Positions 17,802-26,963 of a stretch of 43,472 bases of DNA are shown in pieces; position 1 is the first letter of the stretch; every line of letters begins with the position of its first letter. This DNA comes from CAYZSU01 sp964480565 (lineage in GTDB: Bacteria > UBA10199 > 2-02-FULL-44-16 > JAAZCA01). The translations under genes and the position numbers were made by a program. The DNA lies in NCBI GenBank assembly GCA_964480565.1, contig CAYZSU010000009.1:1-43472 (forward strand), written 5' to 3'. The notes below the pieces were generated by a model. It did not search any database, was not told the DNA's origin, and was given only the letters and a program-made list of their open reading frames with translations.

Positions 17802-20800
17802 TTATGAGCATCCCATTGAATTTCCACAGTTTAAGCATTTATAGCATGAGCCATTGCGAACAGTGACATGCCCGCATTGATCACAAAATGGAGCATCGCC
17901 CATCATATTGGACAACTGTGCATTCGCACTACCTGTCACTCCTTGCTTAACAGTGCTAGATTTACTCTTCGATAATTTTACTACCACAGGCTGACTTGCC
18001 ACTCGTTGAAGACCATCCGAAGCAGTTATAATTTTGGGAATGTCGACCGTTGCAATACCGGGTAATTCTTGATTTTCCTCTTGTGCGACATTGGCATGTT
18101 TATTTGTAGTTAGGGGCGTATTTTCCAACTCCATTTTTACATCATCATCTTTAGTTGGTTTGACTTGAACGAAATCCGTACGACCTAGATATTCCATGCC
18201 CAATACGCGAAATACAAAATCAATCACAGATGTCGCCATTTTCACATTGGGATGATCCACCATGCCTTGAGGCTCAAAGCGAGTAAATGTAAAACAATCC
18301 ACATATTCCTCTAAAGGCACTCCATATTGAAGTCCCAAAGAAATAGCAATAGCAAAGCAGTTCATCATGCTACGAAATGCGGCACCCTCTTTATGCATAT
18401 CAATAAAAACTTCCCCTAAGTCACCTTCTTCATATTCACCTGTACGCAAATACACTTTATGGCCGCCTACCCGCGCTTCTTGAGTAAACCCGGATCGTTT
18501 TTTAGGAAGTCTGCGTCGCTCCAATACGGGTTTTACATTTGTTACAGCGGCAATACCTTCAGGTACTATTTCTGTACTTTCTTGACTGATACTTTCTTTT
18601 TCCTTGGATTTAGATTGCAATGGTTGTGCATTTTTTGATCCATCGCGATACAATGCAACGGCCTTTAGCCCCATGCGCCACGCATCCATATAAATCTTTT
18701 CTATCTCTTCAATGGTTGTTTCGCTTGGTAAATTCACTGTTTTTGAAATCGCACCGGATAGGAATTTTTGAGCAGCTGACATCATTCGCAAATGTGACAT
18801 GGGTTCTAAAAAGCGCTGGCCCGTTGCCCCACAGCGATTTGCACAATCAAAAATTGGCAAATGACTATCATCTAAATGCGGCGCACCTTCAATGGTCATT
18901 CGACCGCAAATCACCAAACTCGCATCCTCAATTTGTTGATCTGAATATCCCAATGCAGTTAATAAGTTAAAATCAACTGCTGCGGCATTATCTTCTGTAA
19001 TGCCAAACCGTGCAATTGTTTCCTTACCAAGCACATAAGGTGTAAATGCATACTTTAATTCATATACACCGGAAAGCGCCTTTTGGACATTATTTAAGTC
19101 TACATCTGTAAAACCTTTATCCCGCAAGCTATGCTCATTAATATGAGGAGATCCTTTTAAATCATTTGTCCCCTGAATATACGCCACAATATCGTTTATT
19201 TCTGTGTCATCATACCCAAGTTGGCGCAATGCTCTAGGAACAGTTTGATTGACTAACTTAAAATACCCGCCACCCGCTAATTTTTTAAATTTAATCAATG
19301 AAAAGTCAGGCTCAATCCCTGTGGTATCACAATCCATCAATAAGCCGATCGTGCCTGTGGGTGCAAGCACAGTCACCTGTGAATTACGATAGCCATATCG
19401 TTCACCATCGGTTACGCATAAATCCCATATATGGCGAATGGCTTTTAAAAGCATGGGATGAATGCATTCATCGTCAATATCATATGCACTATTTCGATGC
19501 ATGCGAATCACATCCAGCATGGCTTCCCTATTTTTGGCATACCCATCAAATGCACCAATATTCGATGCGATTTCTGCAGATGTATGATACGCGGTTCCAT
19601 GCATTAATGCTGTAATTGCCGAACAAAAACTACGCCCTTCGTCAGAATCATAGGGCATCCCACTAATCATCAATAAACTACCTAAATTGGCATATCCCAA
19701 GCCCAATGGGCGAAACATATGACTATTGGCAGCAATCGGCTGAGTGGGATATGATGAAAAATCCACTAAAATTTCCTGAGCCATTGTAAATATGCGACAT
19801 GCATGCATAAACCCATCCGTATCAAATTGTCCTGTTCGATCATCATAAAATTTCATTAAGTTAATCGATGCTAAATTACAGGCACTATCATCCAAGAACA
19901 TAAACTCACTGCATGGATTCGATGCATTAATTCGACCTGAGGACTTACACGTATGCCATTTATTGATCGTACTATCAAATTGAAGACCTGGATCCGCGCA
20001 ATACCATGTAGCCGTTGAAATGGCATTCATTACTTTGCGTGCAGACAAGCGGTCAACCGTTGTATCATCCGTGCGCGCTTTGGTTTCCCATTCTTCATCA
20101 TTTAAATACGCATACATAAATTCATCGCTAACACGCACAGAGTTATTTGAATTTTGTCCAGATACTGTTTTATACGCATCACCATTAAAGTCCGATGAAT
20201 ACCCTTGTGCAATTAATGCCGCTACCTTTTCTTCCTCTTTCATCTTCCATTCGATAAAATCCATAATTTCCGGATGATCAACATCCAATGACACCATTTT
20301 CGCAGCACGCCGTGTTGTGCCACCGGACTTGGTTGCGCCAGCACCTCGATCCAATACTTCTAGAAAACTCATCAGTCCAGAGCTTGTACCACCACCGGAT
20401 AGTTTTTCATATTTAGATCGTAGGTTGGAAAAGTTGGTACCTGTGCCTGAACCAAATTTAAATAAACGCGCTTCATTTTTTGCAAGCTCAAAAATAGACA
20501 TTAAATCATCTTCAATGGATTGAATAAAACATGCCGAACATTGCGGACTGGCATATGAATTATCCGTTAATTCATATTCCTTGGACACCGCATTCCATGT
20601 CCAACTGCCACCACTGCCCTCAATGCCATATTCATGAAATAAACCACAGTTAAACCATACAGGAGAATTAAATGCCCCAACTTGATTGACCAGCATATAG
20701 CTTAATTCCGCCTCAAAACTATCAGCATCCGCCTTACTATTAAAATAATGCGCAATATCCTCACCTGCATGACGAATCGTACGACTGATACGTGTCACTA

Positions 20801-21104
20801 CCTGCCGAATGGATGATTCTCTCTCAATTTTTGGCACACCACGCTTACGAAAATACTTGGACACCAATATATCCGTAGCCAATTGCGACCATGATTCTGG
20901 CACCTCAACATCATCCATTTGAAACACCACGGAACCATCTGGGTTTGTGATCACACTGTTTCGTTTGACATATTTCACTTCATCCAATGGATTCACGCGT
21001 GCATGTGTAAAATAACGAGATACATGCAAGCCCTTGGTTGTTGCCTTGAGCTTGGCTCGTTTTTGTGTTTTTCGCACTGTATTTTTTACGGTTTGTCCTG
21101 CCAT
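17802..21104 (-). CDS. nrdJ: Adenosylcobalamin-dependent ribonucleoside-diphosphate reductase (class II, NrdJ)
   Basis: Class II reductases make dNTP precursors using vitamin B12 coenzyme, with or without oxygen. At 1100 aa this is the long NrdJ type. Visible blocks are NQVGAFNSPVWFNCGL, SPQCSACFIQSIEDD, the GGGTSSGLMSF stretch, NPCSEFMFLDDSACNLASINL (active-site Cys and Glu) and LAPTGTIGLLMDCDTTGIEPD. The C-terminus has a Cys cluster, CDQCGHVTVRNGSCYKCLNCG, ending MGCS, that looks like a zinc ribbon plus a redox-relay tail. GGGGGG sits just before ATTATG. The leader carries NrdR and DnaA-like boxes. The host must make or import cobalamin; no such gene is in this window. Confidence 0.97.
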   Translation of the reverse strand: MAGQTVKNTVRKTQKRAKLKATTKGLHVSRYFTHARVNPLDEVKYVKRNSVITNPDGSVVFQMDDVEVPESWSQLATDILVSKYFRKRGVPKIERESSIRQVVTRISRTIRHAGEDIAHYFNSKADADSFEAELSYMLVNQVGAFNSPVWFNCGLFHEYGIEGSGGSWTWNAVSKEYELTDNSYASPQCSACFIQSIEDDLMSIFELAKNEARLFKFGSGTGTNFSNLRSKYEKLSGGGTSSGLMSFLEVLDRGAGATKSGGTTRRAAKMVSLDVDHPEIMDFIEWKMKEEEKVAALIAQGYSSDFNGDAYKTVSGQNSNNSVRVSDEFMYAYLNDEEWETKARTDDTTVDRLSARKVMNAISTATWYCADPGLQFDSTINKWHTCKSSGRINASNPCSEFMFLDDSACNLASINLMKFYDDRTGQFDTDGFMHACRIFTMAQEILVDFSSYPTQPIAANSHMFRPLGLGYANLGSLLMISGMPYDSDEGRSFCSAITALMHGTAYHTSAEIASNIGAFDGYAKNREAMLDVIRMHRNSAYDIDDECIHPMLLKAIRHIWDLCVTDGERYGYRNSQVTVLAPTGTIGLLMDCDTTGIEPDFSLIKFKKLAGGGYFKLVNQTVPRALRQLGYDDTEINDIVAYIQGTNDLKGSPHINEHSLRDKGFTDVDLNNVQKALSGVYELKYAFTPYVLGKETIARFGITEDNAAAVDFNLLTALGYSDQQIEDASLVICGRMTIEGAPHLDDSHLPIFDCANRCGATGQRFLEPMSHLRMMSAAQKFLSGAISKTVNLPSETTIEEIEKIYMDAWRMGLKAVALYRDGSKNAQPLQSKSKEKESISQESTEIVPEGIAAVTNVKPVLERRRLPKKRSGFTQEARVGGHKVYLRTGEYEEGDLGEVFIDMHKEGAAFRSMMNCFAIAISLGLQYGVPLEEYVDCFTFTRFEPQGMVDHPNVKMATSVIDFVFRVLGMEYLGRTDFVQVKPTKDDDVKMELENTPLTTNKHANVAQEENQELPGIATVDIPKIITASDGLQRVASQPVVVKLSKSKSSTVKQGVTGSANAQLSNMMGDAPFCDQCGHVTVRNGSCYKCLNCGNSMGCS

Positions 21105-21206
21105 AATCCCCCCTTAAATATTTTCCACAATAGTCAACTATACGTATTTTTTTGCAATTGCATATAAAACCGTATTTTTTTGTTATTTTTCAACGGCTTA
21201 CCCAAC

Positions 21207-21237
21207 TTATCCACAACTTACACACAATCTATCCACA
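21207..21237 (-). promoter_or_regulatory. DnaA-box-like sites in the nrdJ leader
   Basis: TTATCCACA (21207-21215) matches the DnaA box consensus TTATNCACA exactly; CTATCCACA (21229-21237) differs at one base. A third near match, TTTTCCACA, lies at 21121-21129. They are downstream of the predicted -10 of nrdJ. DnaA is known to control the class I nrd operon in Escherichia coli, so a cell-cycle input is plausible here but inferred. The second site overlaps the edge of an NrdR box. Confidence 0.55.
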
Positions 21238-21249
21238 ACATATTGTGTT
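21233..21249 (-). promoter_or_regulatory. NrdR box 1 of nrdJ
   Basis: CCACAACATATTGTGTT on the plus strand is a near-palindrome of the NrdR type, centred about 33 bp (three helical turns) from box 2. It overlaps the expected start of transcription. NrdR usually binds two such boxes and represses ribonucleotide reductase genes when dATP is plentiful. Confidence 0.75.
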
Positions 21250-21258
21250 ACTATCGAA

Positions 21259-21287
21259 TATTTAACCACAAGATATTGTGGTGTCAA
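21259..21287 (-). promoter_or_regulatory. nrdJ promoter with NrdR box 2 filling the -35/-10 spacer
   Basis: Minus-strand TTGACA (21287-21282), a 17-base spacer, then TAAATA (21264-21259). The spacer contains the palindrome CCACAATATCTTGTGG, a strong NrdR box. A repressor on it would block RNA polymerase directly. The -10 matches only three of six consensus bases. The leader to the nrdJ ATG is about 145 bases. The remaining 21300-21568 stretch is AT-rich and holds no gene that I can support. Confidence 0.7.
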
Positions 21288-21568
21288 ATTAAAAACATGT
21301 GTTCATCAACAGATTCAGCTGTTTTTCCAGATATATTGAACAGATAGCCGATCAAAAAAATTTTCACTTATTTCAAAGAATAAAAAATAATAAAAATAAG
21401 AAACAATTAAACTCAATAAAATCAACATACAACCGTCATAGACGACAGCAAAACACTTTAAATGCTACACTTATTAAATATTTAAAAAAAACATCTAAGA
21501 AAATAATAAGTTGCATCAATGCGATAAAAATGATCTTGACATCATAAATTACAAACGAGGGAATATTT

Positions 21569-22372
21569 ATGAGCCATCTAAATGAATCACAATCCACTAA
21601 TCCAGATAACCGAAATTTAGGCAATGAATGGGAAAACTGGAATGGAGATAATGACGACAATATCAAATACAGCAAATGGCTATTTTTATCATTTGGCGGT
21701 GCAGTCCTTATTGGCATCAATACATTGCTCGCATTTATCATATATATGATCTCTCCACGTATTGCCAATTGGGGGCATGCATTGCCAAGCATTGCATGGA
21801 TAGTATGGGCTCTCCTGCTCGCACTGTCTGTTATTTGGCTTGTCCAGCTATTACTCACTATTACAACATTGACGAATTTCTTCTTTCCCTTTCGCCATGT
21901 TGGGCCATTTTTTAACATTATTTTTTCTGGAGTATTTAAATTAGCCACTATATGCAATGTCTCCCGTGATAATATGGGGCATTCATTTGTATGTGCATAC
22001 AATGCCATTTCCAGAGCATTAAAACCTGTGGGCAAAAAAGAAAAACTGCTTATTTTATTACCGCGCTGCTTAACCAAAGACCTCATCAAAGAAATCAATG
22101 GATTAAAAGACATTTACCCCGTTGATATTCATATTGTATCCGGCGGCGAGTTGGCTAGAAAACGCATCAAGGAACTCAAACCCACAGCTGTCATTGGCAT
22201 TGCTTGTGAGCGAGATTTAGTTAGCGGTATTCGTGATGTAGGCAATAAATTATCCTTAATTGGCATTCCCAATCAGCGTCCCGAGGGACCATGCAAGAAC
22301 ACCATTATTGATATGCCCACATTAATCGAAGCCATTGAGTTTTATGTGGGAAAACCACAGTCTACTGAATAA
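21569..22372 (+). CDS. DUF116 membrane protein lacking the family cysteines
   Basis: A 267-aa protein with two or three N-terminal hydrophobic spans (about residues 32-105) and a cytoplasmic DUF116 domain. The domain is recognised by IGIACERDLVSGI and, near the end, IPNQRPEGPCKNTIIDM, as well as the start S-RDN-GHSF. In the family a run of cysteines normally follows LLPHCLQ; here the text reads LLPRCLTKDLIKEINGLKDIYPVDIHIVSGGE with no cysteines after the first, so a metal site may be lost. Function of the family is not known to me. The start has GAGGG upstream. It precedes the TRAP genes by 102 bases. Confidence 0.85.
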   Translation: MSHLNESQSTNPDNRNLGNEWENWNGDNDDNIKYSKWLFLSFGGAVLIGINTLLAFIIYMISPRIANWGHALPSIAWIVWALLLALSVIWLVQLLLTITTLTNFFFPFRHVGPFFNIIFSGVFKLATICNVSRDNMGHSFVCAYNAISRALKPVGKKEKLLILLPRCLTKDLIKEINGLKDIYPVDIHIVSGGELARKRIKELKPTAVIGIACERDLVSGIRDVGNKLSLIGIPNQRPEGPCKNTIIDMPTLIEAIEFYVGKPQSTE

Positions 22373-22474
22373 AGATGAGCGTTTGGATGGCAACCTCATA
22401 CTTACGCATTGCGTTATAAGTAAGATGGCTAGCTATTGATTTTATGTATTTAGATTGCTAGATTAGCCTACCTT

Positions 22475-23440
22475 ATGAAAAAATCATCTCTCAAAGTATT
22501 GAAAAATAATCATTTTATTCGTCTATCAATCGCTGTTATCGCCATATTTATCAGCATTTCGCATACGGCCTGCAGCACCAAGCGCATTGCTGCACGCGTC
22601 ATGGGTAATATTGCCCAGCATGGCATGATTGCGATTGAATCAGAAACCGATACACTATTTGCAAGGCAAGCCTTGCCTGCATTGATAAAAAATATTGAAG
22701 TCATTCACCAGGGAAATCCAAAAAATAAATCATCATTACTCATTTTATCCAAAGCATATGGGCAGTATGCATTTGGATTTTTAGAAATGGATTTATTGGC
22801 ACTGTCCAAGGATGACCAATATATCGAACAACAAATTCAACTTCGACAACGTATTGCCACCATGTATGCACGTGGCAAAGATTATGGAATGGCATTATTG
22901 CATCAGCAAAGTAATCAATCCTTTCAACGGATAAAAATAAATGATCTGCGCCGAGCATTAAAAAAAATGAACAAGAAACATGTGGATGCATTATTTTGGA
23001 CTGCATTTAATTGGGCGGGTTGGATTAATATGAATCTTCAACATCCCAAAGCTATTTTAGACGCATTTAAAGTCGAATGGATGCTTGATCGTATCATCGA
23101 ATTGGCACCGGATTATTATCATGCCAGTGCCTATACATTAAAAGCAGTGATGGCCGCAGCAAAACCCAGCATACTCGGCGGTCAACCTCAAAAGGCCAAA
23201 CAATTATTTGACAAGGCATTTGCATTGGCTCCCACCTATGCCATGCATCGCACGCTATATGCGCAATATTACTGCACGCGCATTCAAAACATGACTTTAT
23301 TTACATCCACACTGGCATCACTGCCTCCCAATAATGCAACTATTCCTAAAAATGAACATTTAGCCAATGCATTGGCTAAAGCTCGCAGCCGTATATTATT
23401 GAACAATCATCAATTATTATTTAATGGAGACCACTCATGA
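22475..23440 (+). CDS. TatT-type TRAP transporter accessory lipoprotein
   Basis: TatT is a periplasmic, TPR-like trimeric lipoprotein that partners TRAP solute-binding proteins. The 321-aa protein has a signal with lipobox SHTAC, Cys33, followed by STKRIAARVMGNIAQHGM. Helical repeats follow: SLLILSKAYGQYAFGFLEMDLL, ALFWTAFNWAGWINMNLQHPKA, ELAPDYYHASAYTLKAV and GGQPQKAKQLFDKAFALAPTY. These are as in the TatT family. It overlaps dctP by four bases (ATGA), so the pair is translated together. It probably assists ligand handling, perhaps of a hydrophobic or lipophilic substrate. Confidence 0.9.
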   Translation: MKKSSLKVLKNNHFIRLSIAVIAIFISISHTACSTKRIAARVMGNIAQHGMIAIESETDTLFARQALPALIKNIEVIHQGNPKNKSSLLILSKAYGQYAFGFLEMDLLALSKDDQYIEQQIQLRQRIATMYARGKDYGMALLHQQSNQSFQRIKINDLRRALKKMNKKHVDALFWTAFNWAGWINMNLQHPKAILDAFKVEWMLDRIIELAPDYYHASAYTLKAVMAAAKPSILGGQPQKAKQLFDKAFALAPTYAMHRTLYAQYYCTRIQNMTLFTSTLASLPPNNATIPKNEHLANALAKARSRILLNNHQLLFNGDHS

Positions 23441-24426
23441 TTCGTCTATTTAGCATTATTACGCTTCTTTTATTTTCCATCCCTGCATTTGCAGTCACTG
23501 AAATTAAATTCGCATTACTTGCCCCTGAAGGATCAGCGTGGCATGATGTTGTTTCCCAGTGGAGCGCTGATTTAAAAAAACAAACCAATGGCCGTGTATC
23601 ATTTCGCATTTATGCAGGTGGCGTATTGGGGGATGAACGTGATGTACTTCGAAAAATGCGCATTGGCCAAGTACATGCGGCTGGATTCACAGGGTTTGGC
23701 TTGGGATTGGTCAACTCAGAAGTTCGCGTGCTTGAACTTCCTATGCTCGTTAATAATTACAATGAAGCGGACATACTTGCCAATGCAGTGTGGCCAAAGC
23801 TCATGCCTGTATTTCAGAAAAAAGGATTTACCCTATTGGCCAAAGCTGAAACCGGGTTTATCTATATATTATCCAATTCTCCAATTGGATCTCGCAAACA
23901 AATGAATGGTAAAAAAATGTGGGCATGGGAAGGGGACCCTCTGGTTGAAAGTATGTATAAAGTCTACAATATAGTGCCAATCCCATTACCACTCACCGAT
24001 GTACTGACGTCATTGCAAACACGTTTAATCGATGCGGTTTATGCACCGCCCCTCGGTGCCATTGCACTTCAATGGTTTACTGAAACAAAATATATGTCTG
24101 ATTTAAAATTAGCCAATTCCACGGGTGGCATTTTAATTTCCAATCGCATCTTAAAAAAACTATCCCCTACAGATCAAAAAATCCTTACAGACACGGGTCG
24201 CATCTATGAAAAAAAATTAATTGCGCGTACACGAAAAGACAATGATACATCCTACCAAGCATTAATTGAGGCAGGTGTAGAAATTGTCCATATCCCCGAA
24301 AATGAAGCAAAAACAATTGAAACCAATGCCCACAATGTATGGACAAATTTAATTGGAACATTATACTCCCAGGATTTACTCACTACTGCCACACAGGCAA
24401 TTACAGATTATCGAAAATCAAATTAA
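23437..24426 (+). CDS. dctP: TRAP transporter solute-binding protein (DctP family)
   Basis: A periplasmic substrate-binding protein of 329 aa with the signal peptide MIRLFSIITLLLFSIPAFA. The mature part has the DctP pattern: IKFALLAPEGSAWHDVVSQWSADLKKQTNGRVSFRIYAGGVLGDERDVLRKMRIGQVHA, then LELPMLVNNYNEAD, and the AWEGDPLVESMYKVYNIVPIPL region. TatT partners of this type bind hydrophobic or organic-acid ligands, but the substrate cannot be read from sequence. It sits in the order tatT - dctP - dctQ - dctM, the standard arrangement of a TatT-containing TRAP operon. Confidence 0.93.
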   Translation: MIRLFSIITLLLFSIPAFAVTEIKFALLAPEGSAWHDVVSQWSADLKKQTNGRVSFRIYAGGVLGDERDVLRKMRIGQVHAAGFTGFGLGLVNSEVRVLELPMLVNNYNEADILANAVWPKLMPVFQKKGFTLLAKAETGFIYILSNSPIGSRKQMNGKKMWAWEGDPLVESMYKVYNIVPIPLPLTDVLTSLQTRLIDAVYAPPLGAIALQWFTETKYMSDLKLANSTGGILISNRILKKLSPTDQKILTDTGRIYEKKLIARTRKDNDTSYQALIEAGVEIVHIPENEAKTIETNAHNVWTNLIGTLYSQDLLTTATQAITDYRKSN

Positions 24427-24439
24427 TTAGGAGATAGAA

Positions 24440-24967
24440 TTGCAGCAACTCATTCGATTTTTTTCAGCAGTAGATAAAGCATTTACTTGGATCATTGAAT
24501 GTTCATTAATTGCCATGCTATTGATTATGGTAATCTTTGTTATTCTACAGGTAATCTTGCGTAATTTTTTTAATAGCGGCATTCCTTGGGCTGATGTGGC
24601 CACTCGCCATATCGTATTGTGGATCTCTTTTTTAGGTGCCATGTTAGCGACACGTATTCGCCATCATATTTCTATCGATGCACTCATGCGAATTATTCCC
24701 AAGCACGCACGCAATGGTGTTCGCATTGCACTTGATGCGCTAGCATGTACCGTATCATGCATGCTCGCATTGGCCGCATATGACTTTGTAATCAGTGAGA
24801 TGGATATGGGCGGAGAATTATTTATCGGCATTCCCACATGGTCCACACTTGTCATTATTCCATTTGGCTTTGCCATGATCGCTATTGAGTATGGCATTGG
24901 TATTGGACTCGATATTTGGCGCATCACGCAACATGGCCACAACCATATTGCAGGCAGAGGACGATAA
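24440..24967 (+). CDS. dctQ: TRAP transporter small membrane subunit (DctQ family)
   Basis: The four-helix small subunit couples the binding protein to the large subunit in a sodium-driven TRAP transporter. The 175-aa protein reads ECSLIAMLLIMVIFVILQVILRNFFNSGIPWADVATRHIVLWISFLGAMLATRIRHHISIDALM, the classic DctQ block (RNFF-x-x-GIPWA...R...W..FLGA..A.R...HI..D). The start is a TTG with AGGAGA five bases upstream. dctM follows after three bases, so translation is coupled. Confidence 0.93.
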   Translation: MQQLIRFFSAVDKAFTWIIECSLIAMLLIMVIFVILQVILRNFFNSGIPWADVATRHIVLWISFLGAMLATRIRHHISIDALMRIIPKHARNGVRIALDALACTVSCMLALAAYDFVISEMDMGGELFIGIPTWSTLVIIPFGFAMIAIEYGIGIGLDIWRITQHGHNHIAGRGR

Positions 24968-24970
24968 TCA

Positions 24971-26242
24971 ATGAGCCATCTTTTATTAATTATTTTACTT
25001 CTTTGCGCTATCTTAGGTGCGCCTTTATTTATTGTCATTGCTGGACTTGCATTATTATTGTTCGCAAGTAGCGGCATTGACCCGCAAGCAGTGATCATTG
25101 AAATGGTTCGAATGACCAGCTCATCGACCTTGGTTGCCATTCCTCTATTTACATTTGCAGGGTATATTCTTTCCGAATCAAAATCCCCTGAACGATTAAT
25201 CCGATTATACCAATCATTATTTGGTTGGGTACCTGGCGGACTAGCCATTGTATCATTATTTGCCTGTGTATTTTTTACTGCCATCACAGGTGCATCCGGC
25301 GTTACAATTATTGCACTCGGCGGACTCCTATATCCCATCTTAACCAAACAAGGATATAAAGAGAAATTCAGCTTAGGTTTACTAACAACAGGGGGAAGCT
25401 TGGGCTTATTATTTCCGCCAAGCTTACCATTACTCCTATATGCAATCATCGCCAATGTGAACTACAAGCAGTTATTTATTGCAGGATTGATCCCCGGCCT
25501 ATTACTCATAACCCTGTTAAGCGCCTATAGCATCTTTACCAAACAGCGCCCACAACGCATTCCACACCGATTTAGTTGGCCAGATATTTTATCCGCATTG
25601 CGCGATGCAATGTGGATTATTCCATTGCCAGTATTTATTCCCGTAGGTATTTATGGTGGGTTTTTCACACCATCAGAAGCCGCGGCCCTAACAGTTGCAT
25701 ACGTATTGATCATTGAATTATTCATCTATAAAAGTCTTCGACTAAATGACTTATTTCGCATTGCATCACGTTCAATGATACTTGTGGGTGGCATACTTAT
25801 GATCTTAGGCTGTGCCTTGGGACTGACCAATTACCTCGTTGATGAGCAAATTCCCATGCATATTCTAAATAGCATGAAAAATGTTATTTCCAACAAGTAT
25901 ATGTTCTTGGCTGTTTTGAATATTTTCTTATTGATTGTTGGTTGTTTGATGGATATCTTTTCTGCAATTATTGTCGTTGTTCCTCTGATCATTCCTATTG
26001 CACGTGAATTTGGTGTGGATCCATTGCATTTAGGAATTATCTTTTTAACCAACTTAGAAATTGGCTACTCCACGCCACCTGTTGGCCTGAACTTATTTAT
26101 TTCTAGCTTTCGATTTAAGAAATCCATTCCAGAACTTTACAAAGCATCACTGCCTTTTTTGGGCGTACTGCTATTCGCACTAATGCTGATTACTTATCTT
26201 CCTGACCTGTCCTTATTTTTAGTCAAGTGGCTTAACCAGTAA
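24971..26242 (+). CDS. dctM: TRAP transporter large membrane subunit (DctM family)
   Basis: The 423-aa large subunit forms the transport channel of the TRAP system. It has about 11-12 hydrophobic spans. Family blocks are clear: VRMTSSSTLVAIPLFTFAGYILSESKSPERLIRLYQSLFGWVPGGLAIVSLFACVFFTAITGASGVTIIALGGLLYPIL near residues 45-125, LTTGGSLGLLFPPSLPLLLYAI, and LGIIFLTNLEIGYSTPPVGLNLF near the end. It completes a full TRAP operon. Its last 11 bases lie opposite the end of a possible 40-aa gene on the other strand. Confidence 0.95.
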   Translation: MSHLLLIILLLCAILGAPLFIVIAGLALLLFASSGIDPQAVIIEMVRMTSSSTLVAIPLFTFAGYILSESKSPERLIRLYQSLFGWVPGGLAIVSLFACVFFTAITGASGVTIIALGGLLYPILTKQGYKEKFSLGLLTTGGSLGLLFPPSLPLLLYAIIANVNYKQLFIAGLIPGLLLITLLSAYSIFTKQRPQRIPHRFSWPDILSALRDAMWIIPLPVFIPVGIYGGFFTPSEAAALTVAYVLIIELFIYKSLRLNDLFRIASRSMILVGGILMILGCALGLTNYLVDEQIPMHILNSMKNVISNKYMFLAVLNIFLLIVGCLMDIFSAIIVVVPLIIPIAREFGVDPLHLGIIFLTNLEIGYSTPPVGLNLFISSFRFKKSIPELYKASLPFLGVLLFALMLITYLPDLSLFLVKWLNQ

Positions 26243-26354
26243 ATGTATCGACACACTTACACAATAAACGAAAATAACCGCGTAATCCAAATTGTGAAAT
26301 AAGCATAAATGGATGGTTGAGAATATAACGTGTTGTTACAAATCCTTTAATCAC
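26232..26354 (-). CDS. Possible 40-aa basic protein downstream of greA
   Basis: A GTG at 26352-26354 with GGGAG eight bases upstream opens a frame of 40 codons ending with TAA at 26232. The peptide begins MIKGFVTTRYILNHPFMLI and goes on SQFGLRGYFRLLCKCVDTFTG. It starts 46 bases after greA on the same strand and its end overlaps dctM (opposite strand) by 11 bases. The pattern of hydrophobic residues, HP and FGLRGYFR looks protein-like rather than random, but nothing here identifies a family. It is unproven as a gene. Confidence 0.4.
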   Translation of the reverse strand: MIKGFVTTRYILNHPFMLISQFGLRGYFRLLCKCVDTFTG

Positions 26355-26400
26355 AAATACGTCTCCCTATTACTTTCATACAAAAAATTTTAATACTGGC

Positions 26401-26877
26401 TTATTTATACTCAATGGCATTCACTTCAAAGTTACGGATGCCTTTTGGAGTTTTTACTTGCACCTCATCGCCTTCTTCCTTACCAATTAAGGCTCGTGCA
26501 ATAGGTGATTCAATGGATACTCGATTTTGTCTAATATCGGCTTCAACAATACCCACTATTTGATAGGATACAGTTTCATCATTATCTATATCTGTCAGAT
26601 CGACGGTTGCACCAAAGGCAATCTTTTCCGATCGAATGGTCTTGGGATCAATAACCAATGCCAATGATAATTTAGATTCAACATCTTGAATTTGACCGAA
26701 AATCAATCCTTGCCGATTCTTGGCAGCATCGTATTCCGCATTTTCACTTAAATCACCTTTTTCCCTGGCTTCCTCAATATCTGCAATATTTTCTGGACGA
26801 TCCACTGTTTTTAAGTGCTTTAACTTTTCTTCTAATTTTCGCTTTCCTTCTGGTGTCATTGGCACACGATTTGGCAT
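26401..26877 (-). CDS. greA: Transcription elongation factor GreA
   Basis: GreA inserts a coiled coil into the RNA polymerase secondary channel and triggers cleavage of backtracked transcripts. At 158 aa it has the standard length. The N-terminal antiparallel coil reads MTPEGKRKLEEKLKHLKTVDRPENIADIEEAREKGDLSENAEYDAAKNRQGLI, where the tip acidic pair is DLSENAEY. The C-terminal FKBP-like domain has YQIVGIVEADIRQNRVSIESPIARALIGKEEGDEVQVKTP. AGGAGG lies close to the ATG, the same sequence context as carD. It is likely monocistronic, with perhaps one small downstream gene. Confidence 0.97.
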   Translation of the reverse strand: MPNRVPMTPEGKRKLEEKLKHLKTVDRPENIADIEEAREKGDLSENAEYDAAKNRQGLIFGQIQDVESKLSLALVIDPKTIRSEKIAFGATVDLTDIDNDETVSYQIVGIVEADIRQNRVSIESPIARALIGKEEGDEVQVKTPKGIRNFEVNAIEYK

Positions 26878-26963
26878 AGCCCCTCCTAGTTATTGCATTA
26901 ATCAAACTATCCTTACCGACAATGAGCGTTTATAAGTAAACCCATCATTTATAGGACTGCTGA

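Noticed and set aside
21207..21237. Chromosomal replication origin (DnaA boxes in an AT-rich gap)
   Set aside because: There are only two or three boxes, no dnaA, dnaN or gidA neighbours, and the sites fit the nrdJ leader.
21436..22113. A 225-aa frame on the minus strand opposite the DUF116 gene
   Set aside because: It is the complement of the DUF116 coding region, shows no family motifs and lacks a ribosome site; the plus-strand gene has clear DUF116 motifs.
24664..25455. A 263-aa frame on the minus strand across dctQ and dctM
   Set aside because: It runs opposite two well-recognised TRAP subunits and is explained by their composition.
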